Shown: one piece after another, positions 7,825 to 15,582 of the stretch
How the letters are laid out: every line of letters starts with the position of its first letter
Numbering within the stretch: the stretch's first letter is position 1
Source of the DNA: Pseudomonadota bacterium
GTDB taxonomy: Bacteria; Pseudomonadota; Gammaproteobacteria; Burkholderiales; Burkholderiaceae_C
Assembly: GCA_023415035.1 (NCBI GenBank)
Contig: JAEZLX010000033.1
Location: 1-30,436, forward strand
DNA: 30,436 nt
Direction: 5' to 3'
Program-made: the position numbers and the translations under genes
Notes under the pieces: generated by a model
Database searches by the model: none
What the model was told of the DNA's origin: nothing
The model's input: the letters and a program-made list of their open reading frames with translations, nothing else

Positions 7825-8589
7825 TCAACGGGGTGCCATGCGCAGCGCGCCGTCCAGGCGGATGACTTCGCCGTTCAGGTGCGAGTTGCTGACGATATGC
7901 GCAGCGAGCTGCGCGAACTCTTCGGGTTTACCCAGACGTTGCGGGAAAGGAATGCTCTTGGCCAGCGATTCCTGGACCGGCTCGGGCAGGGTTTTCATCA
8001 ACGGGGTGGCGAACAGGCCCGGGGCGATGGTGCACACCCGGATGCCGTGCTGGGCCAGGTCGCGCGCCATGGGCAGCGTCATGCCGACCACGCCGCCCTT
8101 GGAGGCGCTGTAGGCCTGCTGGCCGACCTGGCCGTCGAAGGCGGCCACGCTGGCGGTGAACACCATGGCGCCGCGCTCGCCGTCTTCCAGCGGATCGAGC
8201 TTGGCGCAGGCGGCGGCGAACAGGCGGGCCGCGTTGTAGGTGCCGATCAGGTTGACGTTGACGACCTTGATGAAGTCCTCCAGCGGCGCGGCATTGCCGT
8301 CCTTGCCGATCACGCGCTTGGCGGTGCCGATGCCGGCGATCTGCATCAGGATACGGGCCGGTCCGTGCGCCGCGGCGGCCTGGTCGATGGCGGCCTGCAT
8401 GCTTTCCGGGTTGCTGACGTCGCACTGGATGGCCACGCCGCCGATCTCGCCGGCCACGCGGCGGGCGTTGTCGATGTTCAGGTCGAGCACGGCAACCCTG
8501 GCGCCCAGGCGGGCCAGTTCACGCGCCGTGGCCTCGCCCAGGCCGGATCCGCCTCCGGTGACGAGAGCGGCATGTCCCTGGATGTTCAT
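7825..8589 (-). CDS. Short-chain dehydrogenase, HSD10/3-hydroxyacyl-CoA dehydrogenase type (CouN-like role)
   Basis: 254 residues with the Rossmann motif TGGGSGLG (about 11-18), the acidic residue after strand 2 (VLDLN) that favours NAD, the NVNLIGTYN segment, and the catalytic pair in SVAAF...YSASKGG. It resembles the HSD10 group in its insertion after strand 4. The usual N-A-G element reads QIAGIG, an uncommon change. Role: oxidation of the 3-hydroxy-3-arylpropionyl-CoA made by the hydratase to the beta-keto thioester, ready for thiolysis or hydrolysis. It sits between thiolase (43 nt upstream) and thioesterase (10 nt downstream). Confidence 0.88.
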   Translation of the reverse strand: MNIQGHAALVTGGGSGLGEATARELARLGARVAVLDLNIDNARRVAGEIGGVAIQCDVSNPESMQAAIDQAAAAHGPARILMQIAGIGTAKRVIGKDGNAAPLEDFIKVVNVNLIGTYNAARLFAAACAKLDPLEDGERGAMVFTASVAAFDGQVGQQAYSASKGGVVGMTLPMARDLAQHGIRVCTIAPGLFATPLMKTLPEPVQESLAKSIPFPQRLGKPEEFAQLAAHIVSNSHLNGEVIRLDGALRMAPR

Positions 8590-8632
8590 GGGAAGTCCTT
8601 TCTTCTGTTGGGTGATGTCTGTCGGGGCCTGC

Positions 8633-9877
8633 TCACTGCGGGTTCTCGATCAGCAGGGCGATGCCCTGGCCGCCTCCGATGCAGGCGCTGGAGATGCCGT
8701 AGCGGGTGCCGCTGCGCTGCAGCTCGCGCGCCAGCGTGAGTGTCAGGCGCACGCCGGTGGCCGCCAGCGGGTGGCCCAGGGCAATGGCGCCGCCGTTGAC
8801 GTTGAGCCTGGAGATGTCCATCCCCAGTTCGCGTGCCACGGCCAGAGTCTGCGCGCCCTGGGCTTCGTTGACTTCGAAGCGGGCGATGTCGTCGAGCGTC
8901 AGGCCGGTGCGTTCCAGGAGCAGCCGGATCGCCGCCGCCGGGCCGATGCCCATGATCTCGGGCGGCACGCCTACGACGGCCGCGGCCACCACGCGCGCCA
9001 GCGGACGCTTGCCTTGCGCCTTGGCATAGGCGCCCGAGGTGACCACGCAGGCGGCTGCCGCATCGACCAGGGCCGAGCTGTTGCCGCCGGTCTGCACACC
9101 GCCTTCGAACACGGGCTTGAGCCTGGCGAGCACCTCGACAGGGGAGGGGCGGGGATGCGTGTCGGTGGTCACTTCGGTTGCCTTGCCCTGCAGGCGGATG
9201 CCACGCGGGCGGTAGCCCTCGAGCTCGAACTTCTCGCTGACCACGGGCACGATTTCGCCGGCCAGGAAGCCGCTCTCCTGGGCGGCGACGGCCTTGGCAA
9301 ACGACGCGCTGGCGAACTCGTCCACCGCCTCGCGCGTGATGCCGTATTTCTTCGCCAGGTTCTCGGCCGTCTGGATCATGTTGATGCCGGCTGCCGGGTC
9401 CTTGAGGGCTTCCCACATGTAGTCCTTGAAGCCCACCGGCGCGCCGAGCTTGAAGCCGGTGCGGTGGTCGAAGGCGGCGATGGGGTTGCGCGTCATGCTT
9501 TCGGTGCCCACCACCAGAGCGGCGTCGCAGACACCGGCCTGGATGTGCTCGCCGGCCTGGCGGAACAGCTCGAAGCCGGTGCCGCAGATGCGCTGGGCCA
9601 TGAGGGCCGGGACGTCCACCGGCACGCCGGCGTACAGGCCGATGTGGCGAGGCAGGAAGAACTGGTCGAAGTCGCCGGGCGCCATGTTGCCGGTGATCAC
9701 CGAACCGATGTCCTCGGGCGCGACGCCGGCGCGCTTGAGCGCCTCTCGGGCGACCTTGATGCCCAGATCGGTGGGCGAGACGTGGCCCAGCGCGCCGCAG
9801 TAGTCCACCAGCGGCGTGCGCACGCCGTCGACGATGACCACGTCATCGAATGCGTTGAAAAAGCCTTTGCGAGCCAT
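8633..9877 (-). CDS. Thiolase (acetyl-CoA C-acyltransferase type)
   Basis: 414 residues, slightly longer than the usual 390-400. The nucleophile is Cys98 in QRICGTG, the C-terminal active-site residues are His369 in ALGHP and Cys399 in ACIGGGQG, and NGGAIALGHPLAATG is the classic thiolase signature. In context it should cleave the 3-oxo-3-arylpropionyl-CoA with CoA to give acetyl-CoA and an aroyl-CoA, which the 4HBT-type enzyme can then hydrolyse. It begins 14 nt after the ligase gene. Biosynthetic or general fatty-acid roles cannot be excluded, but the gene order argues for side-chain shortening. Confidence 0.92.
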   Translation of the reverse strand: MARKGFFNAFDDVVIVDGVRTPLVDYCGALGHVSPTDLGIKVAREALKRAGVAPEDIGSVITGNMAPGDFDQFFLPRHIGLYAGVPVDVPALMAQRICGTGFELFRQAGEHIQAGVCDAALVVGTESMTRNPIAAFDHRTGFKLGAPVGFKDYMWEALKDPAAGINMIQTAENLAKKYGITREAVDEFASASFAKAVAAQESGFLAGEIVPVVSEKFELEGYRPRGIRLQGKATEVTTDTHPRPSPVEVLARLKPVFEGGVQTGGNSSALVDAAAACVVTSGAYAKAQGKRPLARVVAAAVVGVPPEIMGIGPAAAIRLLLERTGLTLDDIARFEVNEAQGAQTLAVARELGMDISRLNVNGGAIALGHPLAATGVRLTLTLARELQRSGTRYGISSACIGGGQGIALLIENPQ

Positions 9878-9891
9878 GTCGTGGTCCTTGC

Positions 9892-11769
9892 TCAGAGATC
9901 GGTGCCCGGCTTGATGACGATGTGCCCGGGGGCCTCGTCATACAGGGCGTTGACGAGGTGCTCGCGGTGCTTGAGGACGGCACGCTGGTTGATGCTGCCC
10001 TTGTCGGTCACCTCTCCCAGGTCGATGGACGGCGGGTCAGCCAGCAGCATCATGCGGGCGACGCGGTTGGCGCTGCCGGTGGCGCTCAGCGACAGGTCCG
10101 TGACCAGGCTCTGGAACTTCTGCAGCACCGCGTGCTGCGACAGCACCTGGGCCATGGGCGCGTCCGGCGGCAGGTCCGTCAGCGTGCGCACGGCCTGGGT
10201 CGGGAAGATCAGCGCGCCGATTTCCTTGCGGTTCAGGCCGGTGATCACCACGTCCTGGATGTACGGAGCGCCGCCGGCGATGACGCGCGCGCGCAGCGGA
10301 CCAACGCTGACGAAGGTGCCGGTGGCCAGCTTGAAGTCTTCCGCGATGCGGCCGTCGAAGCGCAGACCCCGGTTCGGGTCGGCGGGGTCGGCCCACTGGA
10401 TGGCGTCGCCCGTGCAGAAGAAGCCTTCCTCGTCGTAGGCCTCGGCCGTGGCTTCGGGCGAGCGCCAGTAGCCGGGCGTGATGTTGGGGCCGCGGTAGCG
10501 CAATTCGACCTTGCCTTCGACGGGCACCAGCTTGCACTCCATGCCCGGCGTGGGCAGGCCCAGCTCGCCGGCACGGATGTCGGGGCTGGTGGGGAACAGG
10601 CCGTAGGGGCTGGATTCGGTCATGCCGAAGCCGCAGGTCATGACGATGCGCTCGCCGACCTCGCGCTCGGCGCATTCGAACAGGGCGTCCCACACCGGCT
10701 GCGACAGCGAGGCACCGGCATAGAAGAACATCTTCACGCGCGAGAGGAAGTTCCTGCGCAGCGTGTCGTCGGACTTCATGGCGTTCGCGATCGCCTCGAA
10801 CCCGGTGGGCACGTTGAAGTACATGGTCGGAGCGATCTCGCGCAGGTTGCGCAGCGTCTCGCCGACCAGGGCGGGCGTGGGCTTGCCCTCGTCGATGTAC
10901 AGCGTGCCGCCGTTGTGCAGCACCATGCCGAAGTTGTGGTTGCCGCCGAAGGTGTGGTTCCAGGGCAGCCAGTCGATCAGTACGGGCCGCTCCTCGGTCA
11001 GGATCGGCATCGACTGGCGCATCTGCTGCTGGTTGGCACACCACATGCGGTTGGTGTTGATGACCGCCTTGGGCAGCTTGGTCGAGCCGCTGGTGAACAG
11101 GAACTTGACGATGGTGTCGGCCGTGGTCGCCGCCTGCGCGGCGTCGATGGCCGGCGTGGGTTCGGTGGCCAGCAGTTCGGACAGCAGCGTCGCCTTGCGG
11201 CCCTGCAGGTGCGCGTGGTCGGCGTTGCGCGACACGGCGATTTCGCAGTCGGCCGGCGCGGTCGCGGCCATGGCCGGGCCGTAGCGGTCGCCGTCCTCGG
11301 CCCAGATCAGGCCCGGGGTGAGGGTGCCGATGACGTGGCGCAGCTTGCCGAAGTCCTTGCTCACGGTGGAGTAGGCCGGCGAGGCGGGCGAGTACGGAAT
11401 GCCCGCGTACATGCAGCCCAGGGCCAGCAGCGCGTGGTCGATCCCGTTGTCGCTCAGGATCACGACCGGGCGCTCGGCCGACAGGCCCCGGTTGAGCAGG
11501 GCCTGGCCGATGCGCCGCGCCGCGTCGAGCGCCTGTGCGTAGCTCACATGCCGCCAGTCGCCGAGCGAGCCGTCGGCCTGGCGCTGGCGCTGGGCGACGA
11601 AGGTTGTATCGGGAATCTCCCTGGCCCAGCGGATCAGGCGGTCGGACATGCGCGTCTCGAACGGCTGCAGCGGCTGGTCGGCCGAGAGGTACTGCGCGCC
11701 GCCATCGCCATCGCGGACGATGGCCTGGGTGACGCCAAATGTCAGTGGACGGTACTTCGCGTTGCTCAT
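9892..11769 (-). CDS. Aryl-CoA ligase, feruloyl-CoA synthetase type
   Basis: 625 residues of the acyl/aryl-AMP-forming superfamily. The P-loop is FTSGSTKLPK (225-234) and the later motifs TCGFGMTESSP (adenine binding), GDAIQWADP and FDGRIAEDFKLATGTF (hinge and following loop) are in order. In the C-terminal domain the usual GK-rich Lys motif is replaced by less standard sequence (TDKGSINQRAVL), as in the long feruloyl-CoA synthetase branch of Burkholderiales. The ATG at 11769 follows AGGAG by 6 nt; an in-frame ATG 11 codons earlier lacks such a site. It should activate ferulate, p-coumarate or a dihydro form with ATP and CoA in the cytoplasm, the first step after uptake. Confidence 0.88.
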   Translation of the reverse strand: MSNAKYRPLTFGVTQAIVRDGDGGAQYLSADQPLQPFETRMSDRLIRWAREIPDTTFVAQRQRQADGSLGDWRHVSYAQALDAARRIGQALLNRGLSAERPVVILSDNGIDHALLALGCMYAGIPYSPASPAYSTVSKDFGKLRHVIGTLTPGLIWAEDGDRYGPAMAATAPADCEIAVSRNADHAHLQGRKATLLSELLATEPTPAIDAAQAATTADTIVKFLFTSGSTKLPKAVINTNRMWCANQQQMRQSMPILTEERPVLIDWLPWNHTFGGNHNFGMVLHNGGTLYIDEGKPTPALVGETLRNLREIAPTMYFNVPTGFEAIANAMKSDDTLRRNFLSRVKMFFYAGASLSQPVWDALFECAEREVGERIVMTCGFGMTESSPYGLFPTSPDIRAGELGLPTPGMECKLVPVEGKVELRYRGPNITPGYWRSPEATAEAYDEEGFFCTGDAIQWADPADPNRGLRFDGRIAEDFKLATGTFVSVGPLRARVIAGGAPYIQDVVITGLNRKEIGALIFPTQAVRTLTDLPPDAPMAQVLSQHAVLQKFQSLVTDLSLSATGSANRVARMMLLADPPSIDLGEVTDKGSINQRAVLKHREHLVNALYDEAPGHIVIKPGTDL

Positions 11770-11797
11770 GAGGTCTCCTGTACTCCTTGCGGGTGGT

Positions 11798-11859
11798 GCC
11801 ACTGCGATTGGTGGCCCCCTCCGTCACTCCCCCTGCACGGCAACGCCGCCTGCGGGGGA
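11798..11859. repeat. Two intergenic hairpins between crotonase and ligase genes
   Basis: In the 102-nt gap (11770-11871), GCCAC (11798-11802) pairs with GTGGC (11811-11815). A larger bulged stem joins TCCCCC (11828-11833) with GGGGGA (11854-11859), continued by TGC/GCA-type pairs and a CGGC-AAC-GCCG tip (11838-11848). The layout looks like a dispersed intergenic palindromic element of the kind common in Comamonadaceae genomes. Copy number cannot be judged from one window. Confidence 0.4.
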
Positions 11860-11871
11860 ACGTGTGTTCTG

Positions 11872-12660
11872 TCAGTCCTTGCTCACCTTGGCCGCCTTGC
11901 CTTCGAGGAAGGCACGCACGCGGGCCTTGGCCTCGGGCGCCGACTGGGCGATGGCGGCCATCATGGCTTCGGTGAACAGGCCATGGTCGGCCGGCTGCTC
12001 GGCGATGCGGGGCAGGGCGTGCATGAGGGCGAAGTTGGTCATGCGCGCGTTGGTGGCAATGCGGGTGGCCAGCTCGATGGCCTTGTCCAGCGCGGAGCCC
12101 TGCGGCACCACGTACTGCGACAGGCCGATGCGCTCGCCGTCCTGCGCGTTGTAGACGCGGCCGGTGAGCATCATGTCGGTCATGCGCGCGGCGCCGATCA
12201 GCTTGGGCACGCGCACCGAGCCGCCGCCGCCGACGAAGATGCCGCGGGTGCCCTCGGGCAGGGCGTAGAAAGTGGATTCGTCGGCCACGCGGACATGGCA
12301 GGCGCTGGCCAGTTCCAGACCGCCACCGACCACCGCTCCGTGCAGGGCGGCGACCACGGGCACGCGGCCTTGTTCGACACAGTCGAGGGCGTGGTGCCAC
12401 ATGCGCGAATGGAAGACACCCTCGGCGGCATCACGCTCGCTCAGCTCGGACAGGTCCAGACCTGCGCTGAAATGGTCGCCGTTGCCGTGAATGACGGCCG
12501 CGCGCACCGAATCGGGCAAGTTCTGGAAGGCGTCGCGGATCGCGATGATCAGGCCGTCGTTAAGCGCATTGCGCTTGGTCGGGCGGTTGAGCGAGACGAT
12601 GGCGATTTCCGATTGTTCGCCATGCAGCCGCACCTGCAGGTCGGGGTTGGTAGGGGTCAT
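11872..12660 (-). CDS. Enoyl-CoA hydratase/isomerase family protein (hydroxycinnamoyl-CoA hydratase candidate)
   Basis: 262 residues of the crotonase fold. The oxyanion-hole segments are HFSAGLDL (63-70) and HGAVVGGGLELASACH (107-122). Glu116 in GGGLE and Glu136 in ALPEG occupy the two acid/base positions of true hydratases. It would add water across the side-chain double bond of feruloyl- or coumaroyl-CoA. Since an SDR dehydrogenase and a thiolase follow, it is more likely a plain hydratase (CouM-like) than the hydratase-lyase Ech/FerB that releases vanillin; no vanillin dehydrogenase is seen. First gene of the minus-strand operon, 37 nt from the divergent promoter palindrome. Confidence 0.88.
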   Translation of the reverse strand: MTPTNPDLQVRLHGEQSEIAIVSLNRPTKRNALNDGLIIAIRDAFQNLPDSVRAAVIHGNGDHFSAGLDLSELSERDAAEGVFHSRMWHHALDCVEQGRVPVVAALHGAVVGGGLELASACHVRVADESTFYALPEGTRGIFVGGGGSVRVPKLIGAARMTDMMLTGRVYNAQDGERIGLSQYVVPQGSALDKAIELATRIATNARMTNFALMHALPRIAEQPADHGLFTEAMMAAIAQSAPEAKARVRAFLEGKAAKVSKD

Positions 12661-12680
12661 GAGAGTCTACACTATCTTGC

Positions 12681-12709
12681 TTGTTGGGTTGGGGGATTAT
12701 TGTTATAAA
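12681..12709 (+). promoter_or_regulatory. Sigma-70-like promoter for the plus-strand amidohydrolase
   Basis: TTGTTG (12681-12686), an exact 17-bp spacer, and TATAAA (12704-12709). Both boxes match consensus well in an otherwise GC-rich region. Transcription would start near 12716, leaving a leader of about 59 nt. The -10 lies inside the palindrome at 12697-12715. Confidence 0.6.
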
Positions 12710-12724
12710 CAATAACCAAAGCAA
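12696..12724 (-). promoter_or_regulatory. Sigma-70-like promoter for the crotonase-to-MarR operon
   Basis: On the minus strand TTGCTT (12724-12719), a 17-bp spacer and AATAAT (12701-12696). It faces and overlaps the plus-strand promoter, so both share the same palindrome. No other comparable promoter is visible for the eleven co-directional genes to the left. Confidence 0.5.
12697..12715. promoter_or_regulatory. Perfect 19-bp palindromic operator, candidate MarR site
   Basis: TTATTGTTATAAACAATAA: two 8-bp arms (TTATTGTT/AACAATAA) around ATA, with no mismatch. Length, symmetry and AT content are typical of MarR-family operators. It covers the -10 boxes of both divergent promoters, so one bound dimer could shut both transcription units. 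Confidence 0.65.
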
Positions 12725-12774
12725 GACGACGCAACCGCTTTTCGGCCTAGGAAAAACCCTTATATTTCATACCC

Positions 12775-13638
12775 ATGGACCACAAGAATCTCATTGCCAT
12801 CGACATCCACACCCACGCCGAAGTGAGTTGCTGGAATCCCTTTGACAACTACGGAGAAGAGTACGACCGCGCCGCTGACAAGTACTTCGGCAGCAACCGC
12901 CGCCCCACCATCGAGGAGACCGTCGCCTATTACCGCGAGCGCAAGATCGGCCTGGTGATGTTCACCGTCGACAGCGAATCCAAGCTGGGCCGCCGCCGCA
13001 TCCCCAACGAGGAGATCGCGCAGGCCGCGCGCGAGAACAGCGACATGATGATGGCCTTCGCCAGCATCGACCCGCACAAGGGGAAGATGGGTGCCCGCGA
13101 GGCCGAGCGCCTGATCACGCAGGAGGGCATCAAGGGCTTCAAGTTCCACCCCACGGTGCAGGGCTACCACCCCTACGACAAGATGGCCTGGCCCATCTAT
13201 GAGGTGATCAACCACTATAAGATGCCGGCCATCTTCCACACCGGCCACAGCGGCATCGGCTCAGGCATGCGCTGCGGTGGTGGACTGCGGCTGGAATACA
13301 GCAACCCGATCCACCTGGATGACGTGGCGATCGATTTCCCCGACATGCAGATCGTCATGGCGCATCCGAGCTTCCCGTGGCAGGACGAGGCCCTGTCGGT
13401 GGCGCTGCACAAGCCCAACGTCTGGATCGACCTGTCTGGCTGGAGCCCGAAGTATTTCCCCAAGCAGCTCGTGCAGTACGCCAACACGCTGCTCAAGGAC
13501 CGCATGCTGTTCGGCAGCGACTACCCGCTGATCACCCCCGAGCGCTGGATGAAGGATTTCGAGGTCGCGGGCTTCAGGCCCGAGGTCATGCCCGGCATCC
13601 TCAAGGACAACGCGGTGCGCCTGCTTGGGCTGGCCTGA
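12775..13638 (+). CDS. Amidohydrolase-2 family protein, CouO-like beta-ketoacyl-CoA hydrolase candidate
   Basis: 287 residues of the metal-dependent TIM-barrel amidohydrolase-2 family. Metal ligands are visible as HTH (His12, His14 in IDIHTHAEV), a His in HTGHSG, a His in MAHPSFPW, and the terminal Asp in LFGSDYPL. Members include decarboxylases (gamma-resorcylate, 5-carboxyvanillate), lactone hydrolases, and, as I recall, CouO of Rhodococcus jostii RHA1, which splits the beta-ketoacyl-CoA of p-coumarate into 4-hydroxybenzoate and acetyl-CoA. Sharing a divergent promoter with a ligase/hydratase/SDR operon favours the CouO-like role. The start ATG has no convincing Shine-Dalgarno (AGGA is 22 nt away). 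A decarboxylase function remains possible. Confidence 0.8.
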   Translation: MDHKNLIAIDIHTHAEVSCWNPFDNYGEEYDRAADKYFGSNRRPTIEETVAYYRERKIGLVMFTVDSESKLGRRRIPNEEIAQAARENSDMMMAFASIDPHKGKMGAREAERLITQEGIKGFKFHPTVQGYHPYDKMAWPIYEVINHYKMPAIFHTGHSGIGSGMRCGGGLRLEYSNPIHLDDVAIDFPDMQIVMAHPSFPWQDEALSVALHKPNVWIDLSGWSPKYFPKQLVQYANTLLKDRMLFGSDYPLITPERWMKDFEVAGFRPEVMPGILKDNAVRLLGLA

Positions 13639-13838
13639 ACAGCCATCTCGCAAGTCATTGCATATACGAAATCTGTGATCTCTTTCATATCAAATCGGCA
13701 TAGCTGAAAGTGGGGGGGCAAGCTTTGCTCCCCTGCCAAAAAAGGTCACAGTGCGCCTACTTTTATGGTGCCCGACCAGGCGCGGCTGCGAGCTGGCCAG
13801 CCTGTTACGGCTTCCCTCTTGAACCTCTAGGAGATCTC
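13639..13838 (+). promoter_or_regulatory. 200-nt leader/promoter region before the TRAP genes
   Basis: No gene is visible. The first third is AT-rich with a split inverted repeat CTTTCA (13682-13687)/TGAAAG (13705-13710). A 9-bp hairpin follows at 13713-13733 (G-run and CAA, loop GCT, TTG and C-run, one GU pair). It is followed by A residues, not T, so it is not a plus-strand terminator. A TRAP-specific promoter probably lies here, but I cannot place its boxes. Confidence 0.35.
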
Positions 13839-14882
13839 ATGTCCCTGCTCAAGCTCCGCCGTGGCGTCCTGATGGCGCTGGCAGCTCTGTCCACCGTGGC
13901 CGTGACCGGTGTCGCCCAGGCGCAGACCGTGACGCTGCGTCTGCACCAGTTCCTGCCCCAGCAAGGTGCGATCCCAACCATGGCCATCGCGCCCTGGGCC
14001 AAGAAGATCGAGACCGAGTCCAACGGTCGCATCAAGTTCCAGATGTTCCACGCCATGTCCATGGGTGGCACGCCGGCCCAGCTGTTCGACCAGGCCCGTG
14101 ACGGCGTGGTGGACGTCGTCTGGACGGTGCTCGGCTACACGCCCGGCCGCTTCAACAAGTCGGAAGTGTTCGAGCTGCCTTTCATGTGCAAGGGTGGTCC
14201 CGAGAAGTGCTCGCGCGCCTTCCACACCTATGTGGAAGCCAATGCCATGGACGAGTTCAAGCAGGTCAAGCTGATCGCCGCGCACACGCACGGCCCGGGC
14301 CTGTTCCACACCAAGAACCCGGTTCCCAACATGGAAAGCCTCAAGGGTCGCAAGATCCGTGGCGGCTCGCGCATCATCAGCAACATGCTGGCCAAGCTGG
14401 GCGCTGTGCCCGTGGGCATGCCCGTGCCGGCCGTGACCGACGCGCTGACCAAGGGCGTGATCGAAGGCACGACCGTGCCCTGGGAAGTGACTCCCTCCGT
14501 CAAGATCGCCGAGATCGTCAAGCACCACACCACTTTCGCGGGTGACGAGGGCCTGTTCACGCAGACCTTCGCGCTGGTGATGAACCGTGCCACCTACGAC
14601 AAGCTGCCGGCCGATCTGAAGAAGGTGATCGACAACAACACCGGCATCGAAGTGGCTGCCCTCTTCGGCCGTGCCATGGCCGAGGCCGACAAGATCGGCT
14701 ACGACATCGCCGCCAAGGCCGGCAACAGCATCGTGACGCTGGACGCCGCCGAGACCAAGCGCTGGCGCGATGCCGCCGGTGCGGTCGAGGCCGACTGGGT
14801 CAAGGAAATGCAAGGCAAGAAGATCGACGGTGCCAAGCTCGTGACCGAGGCCCGCGCCGCCATGGACAAATTCGCCAAGTAA
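13839..14882 (+). CDS. TRAP transporter substrate-binding protein, DctP family
   Basis: 347 residues with a signal peptide (MSLLKLRRGVLMALAALSTV, cleavage likely after AQA near 29) and then TVTLRLHQFLPQQ, the first strand of DctP-type binding proteins. The middle holds KGRKIRGGSRIISNMLAKLG, where the conserved Arg that pairs with a substrate carboxylate normally lies, and GVIEGTTVPWEV. The start is set by AGGAG just upstream. It should capture an organic acid in the periplasm for the membrane pair encoded next. TarP of R. palustris is a TRAP protein for hydroxycinnamates in a similar neighbourhood, so an aromatic acid is a reasonable guess; the ligand is not readable from sequence. Confidence 0.92.
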   Translation: MSLLKLRRGVLMALAALSTVAVTGVAQAQTVTLRLHQFLPQQGAIPTMAIAPWAKKIETESNGRIKFQMFHAMSMGGTPAQLFDQARDGVVDVVWTVLGYTPGRFNKSEVFELPFMCKGGPEKCSRAFHTYVEANAMDEFKQVKLIAAHTHGPGLFHTKNPVPNMESLKGRKIRGGSRIISNMLAKLGAVPVGMPVPAVTDALTKGVIEGTTVPWEVTPSVKIAEIVKHHTTFAGDEGLFTQTFALVMNRATYDKLPADLKKVIDNNTGIEVAALFGRAMAEADKIGYDIAAKAGNSIVTLDAAETKRWRDAAGAVEADWVKEMQGKKIDGAKLVTEARAAMDKFAK

Positions 14883-14980
14883 GAGCGACATCCATCTACC
14901 CGGGGTGGCTGCAGCATGAGGGGCTGGTGGGAAGCGGCCCTGCAGGAGAGCGGCCTCGGGTATTCATCGAGTAAGTGCGT

Positions 14981-15046
14981 ATGGCCGGTCATCCCGGCCA
15001 TCACGATAATGGGGGGCGCTGACTCCGGCGGATGGCCTTCGGGCCA
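14981..15046 (+). other. Two hairpins in the 223-nt gap between TRAP P and Q genes
   Basis: ATGGCCGG (14981-14988) and CCGGCCAT (14994-15001) form a perfect 8-bp stem with a 5-nt loop; TGGCC-TTCG-GGCCA (15033-15046) is a second, UUCG-capped stem. Neither is followed by a T run, so they look like mRNA-stabilising intercistronic structures favouring the binding protein. No gene is visible in 14883-15105. Confidence 0.4.
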
Positions 15047-15105
15047 GGCCGTCATCGACAGACAAGCCCGCGGCCGCACTTCGGTCGCATCTCAGAGGTG
15101 ACAAA

Positions 15106-15582
15106 TTGAAAGCACTTTCCTTGTTGGCCAGGGGCTGCGCCCTGCTGGCCGGTGTCCTGATCACGATCATCACGCTCGTTACCTGCGCGAGCCTGATCGG
15201 TCGAAACACCACCGGTACCACCCTGCTGGGGGACTACGAACTGACAGCCGTGTCCGCCGGCGCCGCCGTGGCACTGTTCATGCCCTGGTGCCAGCTGAAG
15301 CGTGGTCACATCATTGTCGACTTCTTCACGGCCTGGGTGCCCCAGCGTGGCATTACCTGGCTGGACCGATTCGGCGCGCTGTTGTTGAGCGCCATGATGG
15401 TGCTGCTGTGCTGGCGAACCGCCATCGGCGGCGTCAGCGCCTACGATTCCCAGACGACCACCATGATGCTCGGTTTTCCCGAGTGGGTCGTGTATGTGGC
15501 GATGGTGCCTCCCATGCTTCTCACGGGCGTGATCGCCCTGGTGCAGGCGTTTGGCGGTGAATTCCAGGAGGAGAAGCAATGA
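15106..15582 (+). CDS. TRAP transporter small membrane subunit, DctQ family (TTG start)
   Basis: 158 residues with four hydrophobic segments (about 10-30, 45-65, 85-105, 125-148), normal for DctQ. The segment MPWCQLKRGHIIVDFF at about 63-78 matches the conserved amphipathic loop of the family. The start is a TTG at 15106, chosen because AGAGGTG (15094-15100) lies 5 nt before it and the translation starts the first membrane helix directly; no ATG or GTG is suitably placed. Its stop overlaps the ATG of the next gene by 4 nt (ATGA), typical translational coupling. It forms the sodium-driven importer with the DctM subunit. Confidence 0.88.
   Translation: MKALSLLARGCALLAGVLITIITLVTCASLIGRNTTGTTLLGDYELTAVSAGAAVALFMPWCQLKRGHIIVDFFTAWVPQRGITWLDRFGALLLSAMMVLLCWRTAIGGVSAYDSQTTTMMLGFPEWVVYVAMVPPMLLTGVIALVQAFGGEFQEEKQ

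Noticed and set aside
8240..10438. A 732-codon open frame on the plus strand opposite the SDR, thiolase and ligase genes
   Set aside because: It is antisense to three confident genes and carries no domain signature.
11872..12660. Crotonase considered as a feruloyl-CoA hydratase-lyase (Ech type, vanillin-forming)
   Set aside because: No vanillin dehydrogenase is present, while a 3-hydroxyacyl-CoA dehydrogenase and thiolase lie in the same operon; the beta-oxidative reading fits better, though sequence alone does not exclude lyase activity.
9922..12708. A 928-codon open frame on the plus strand opposite the ligase and crotonase genes
   Set aside because: It is antisense to two well-supported genes, its translation is Gly/His/Val/Gln-rich low-complexity without domain motifs, and such frames are common opposite GC-rich genes with strong third-position bias.
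13713..13740. Hairpin before the TRAP genes considered as a terminator of the amidohydrolase gene
   Set aside because: The stem is followed on the plus strand by TGCCAAAAAA instead of a T run, so it lacks the terminator tail.
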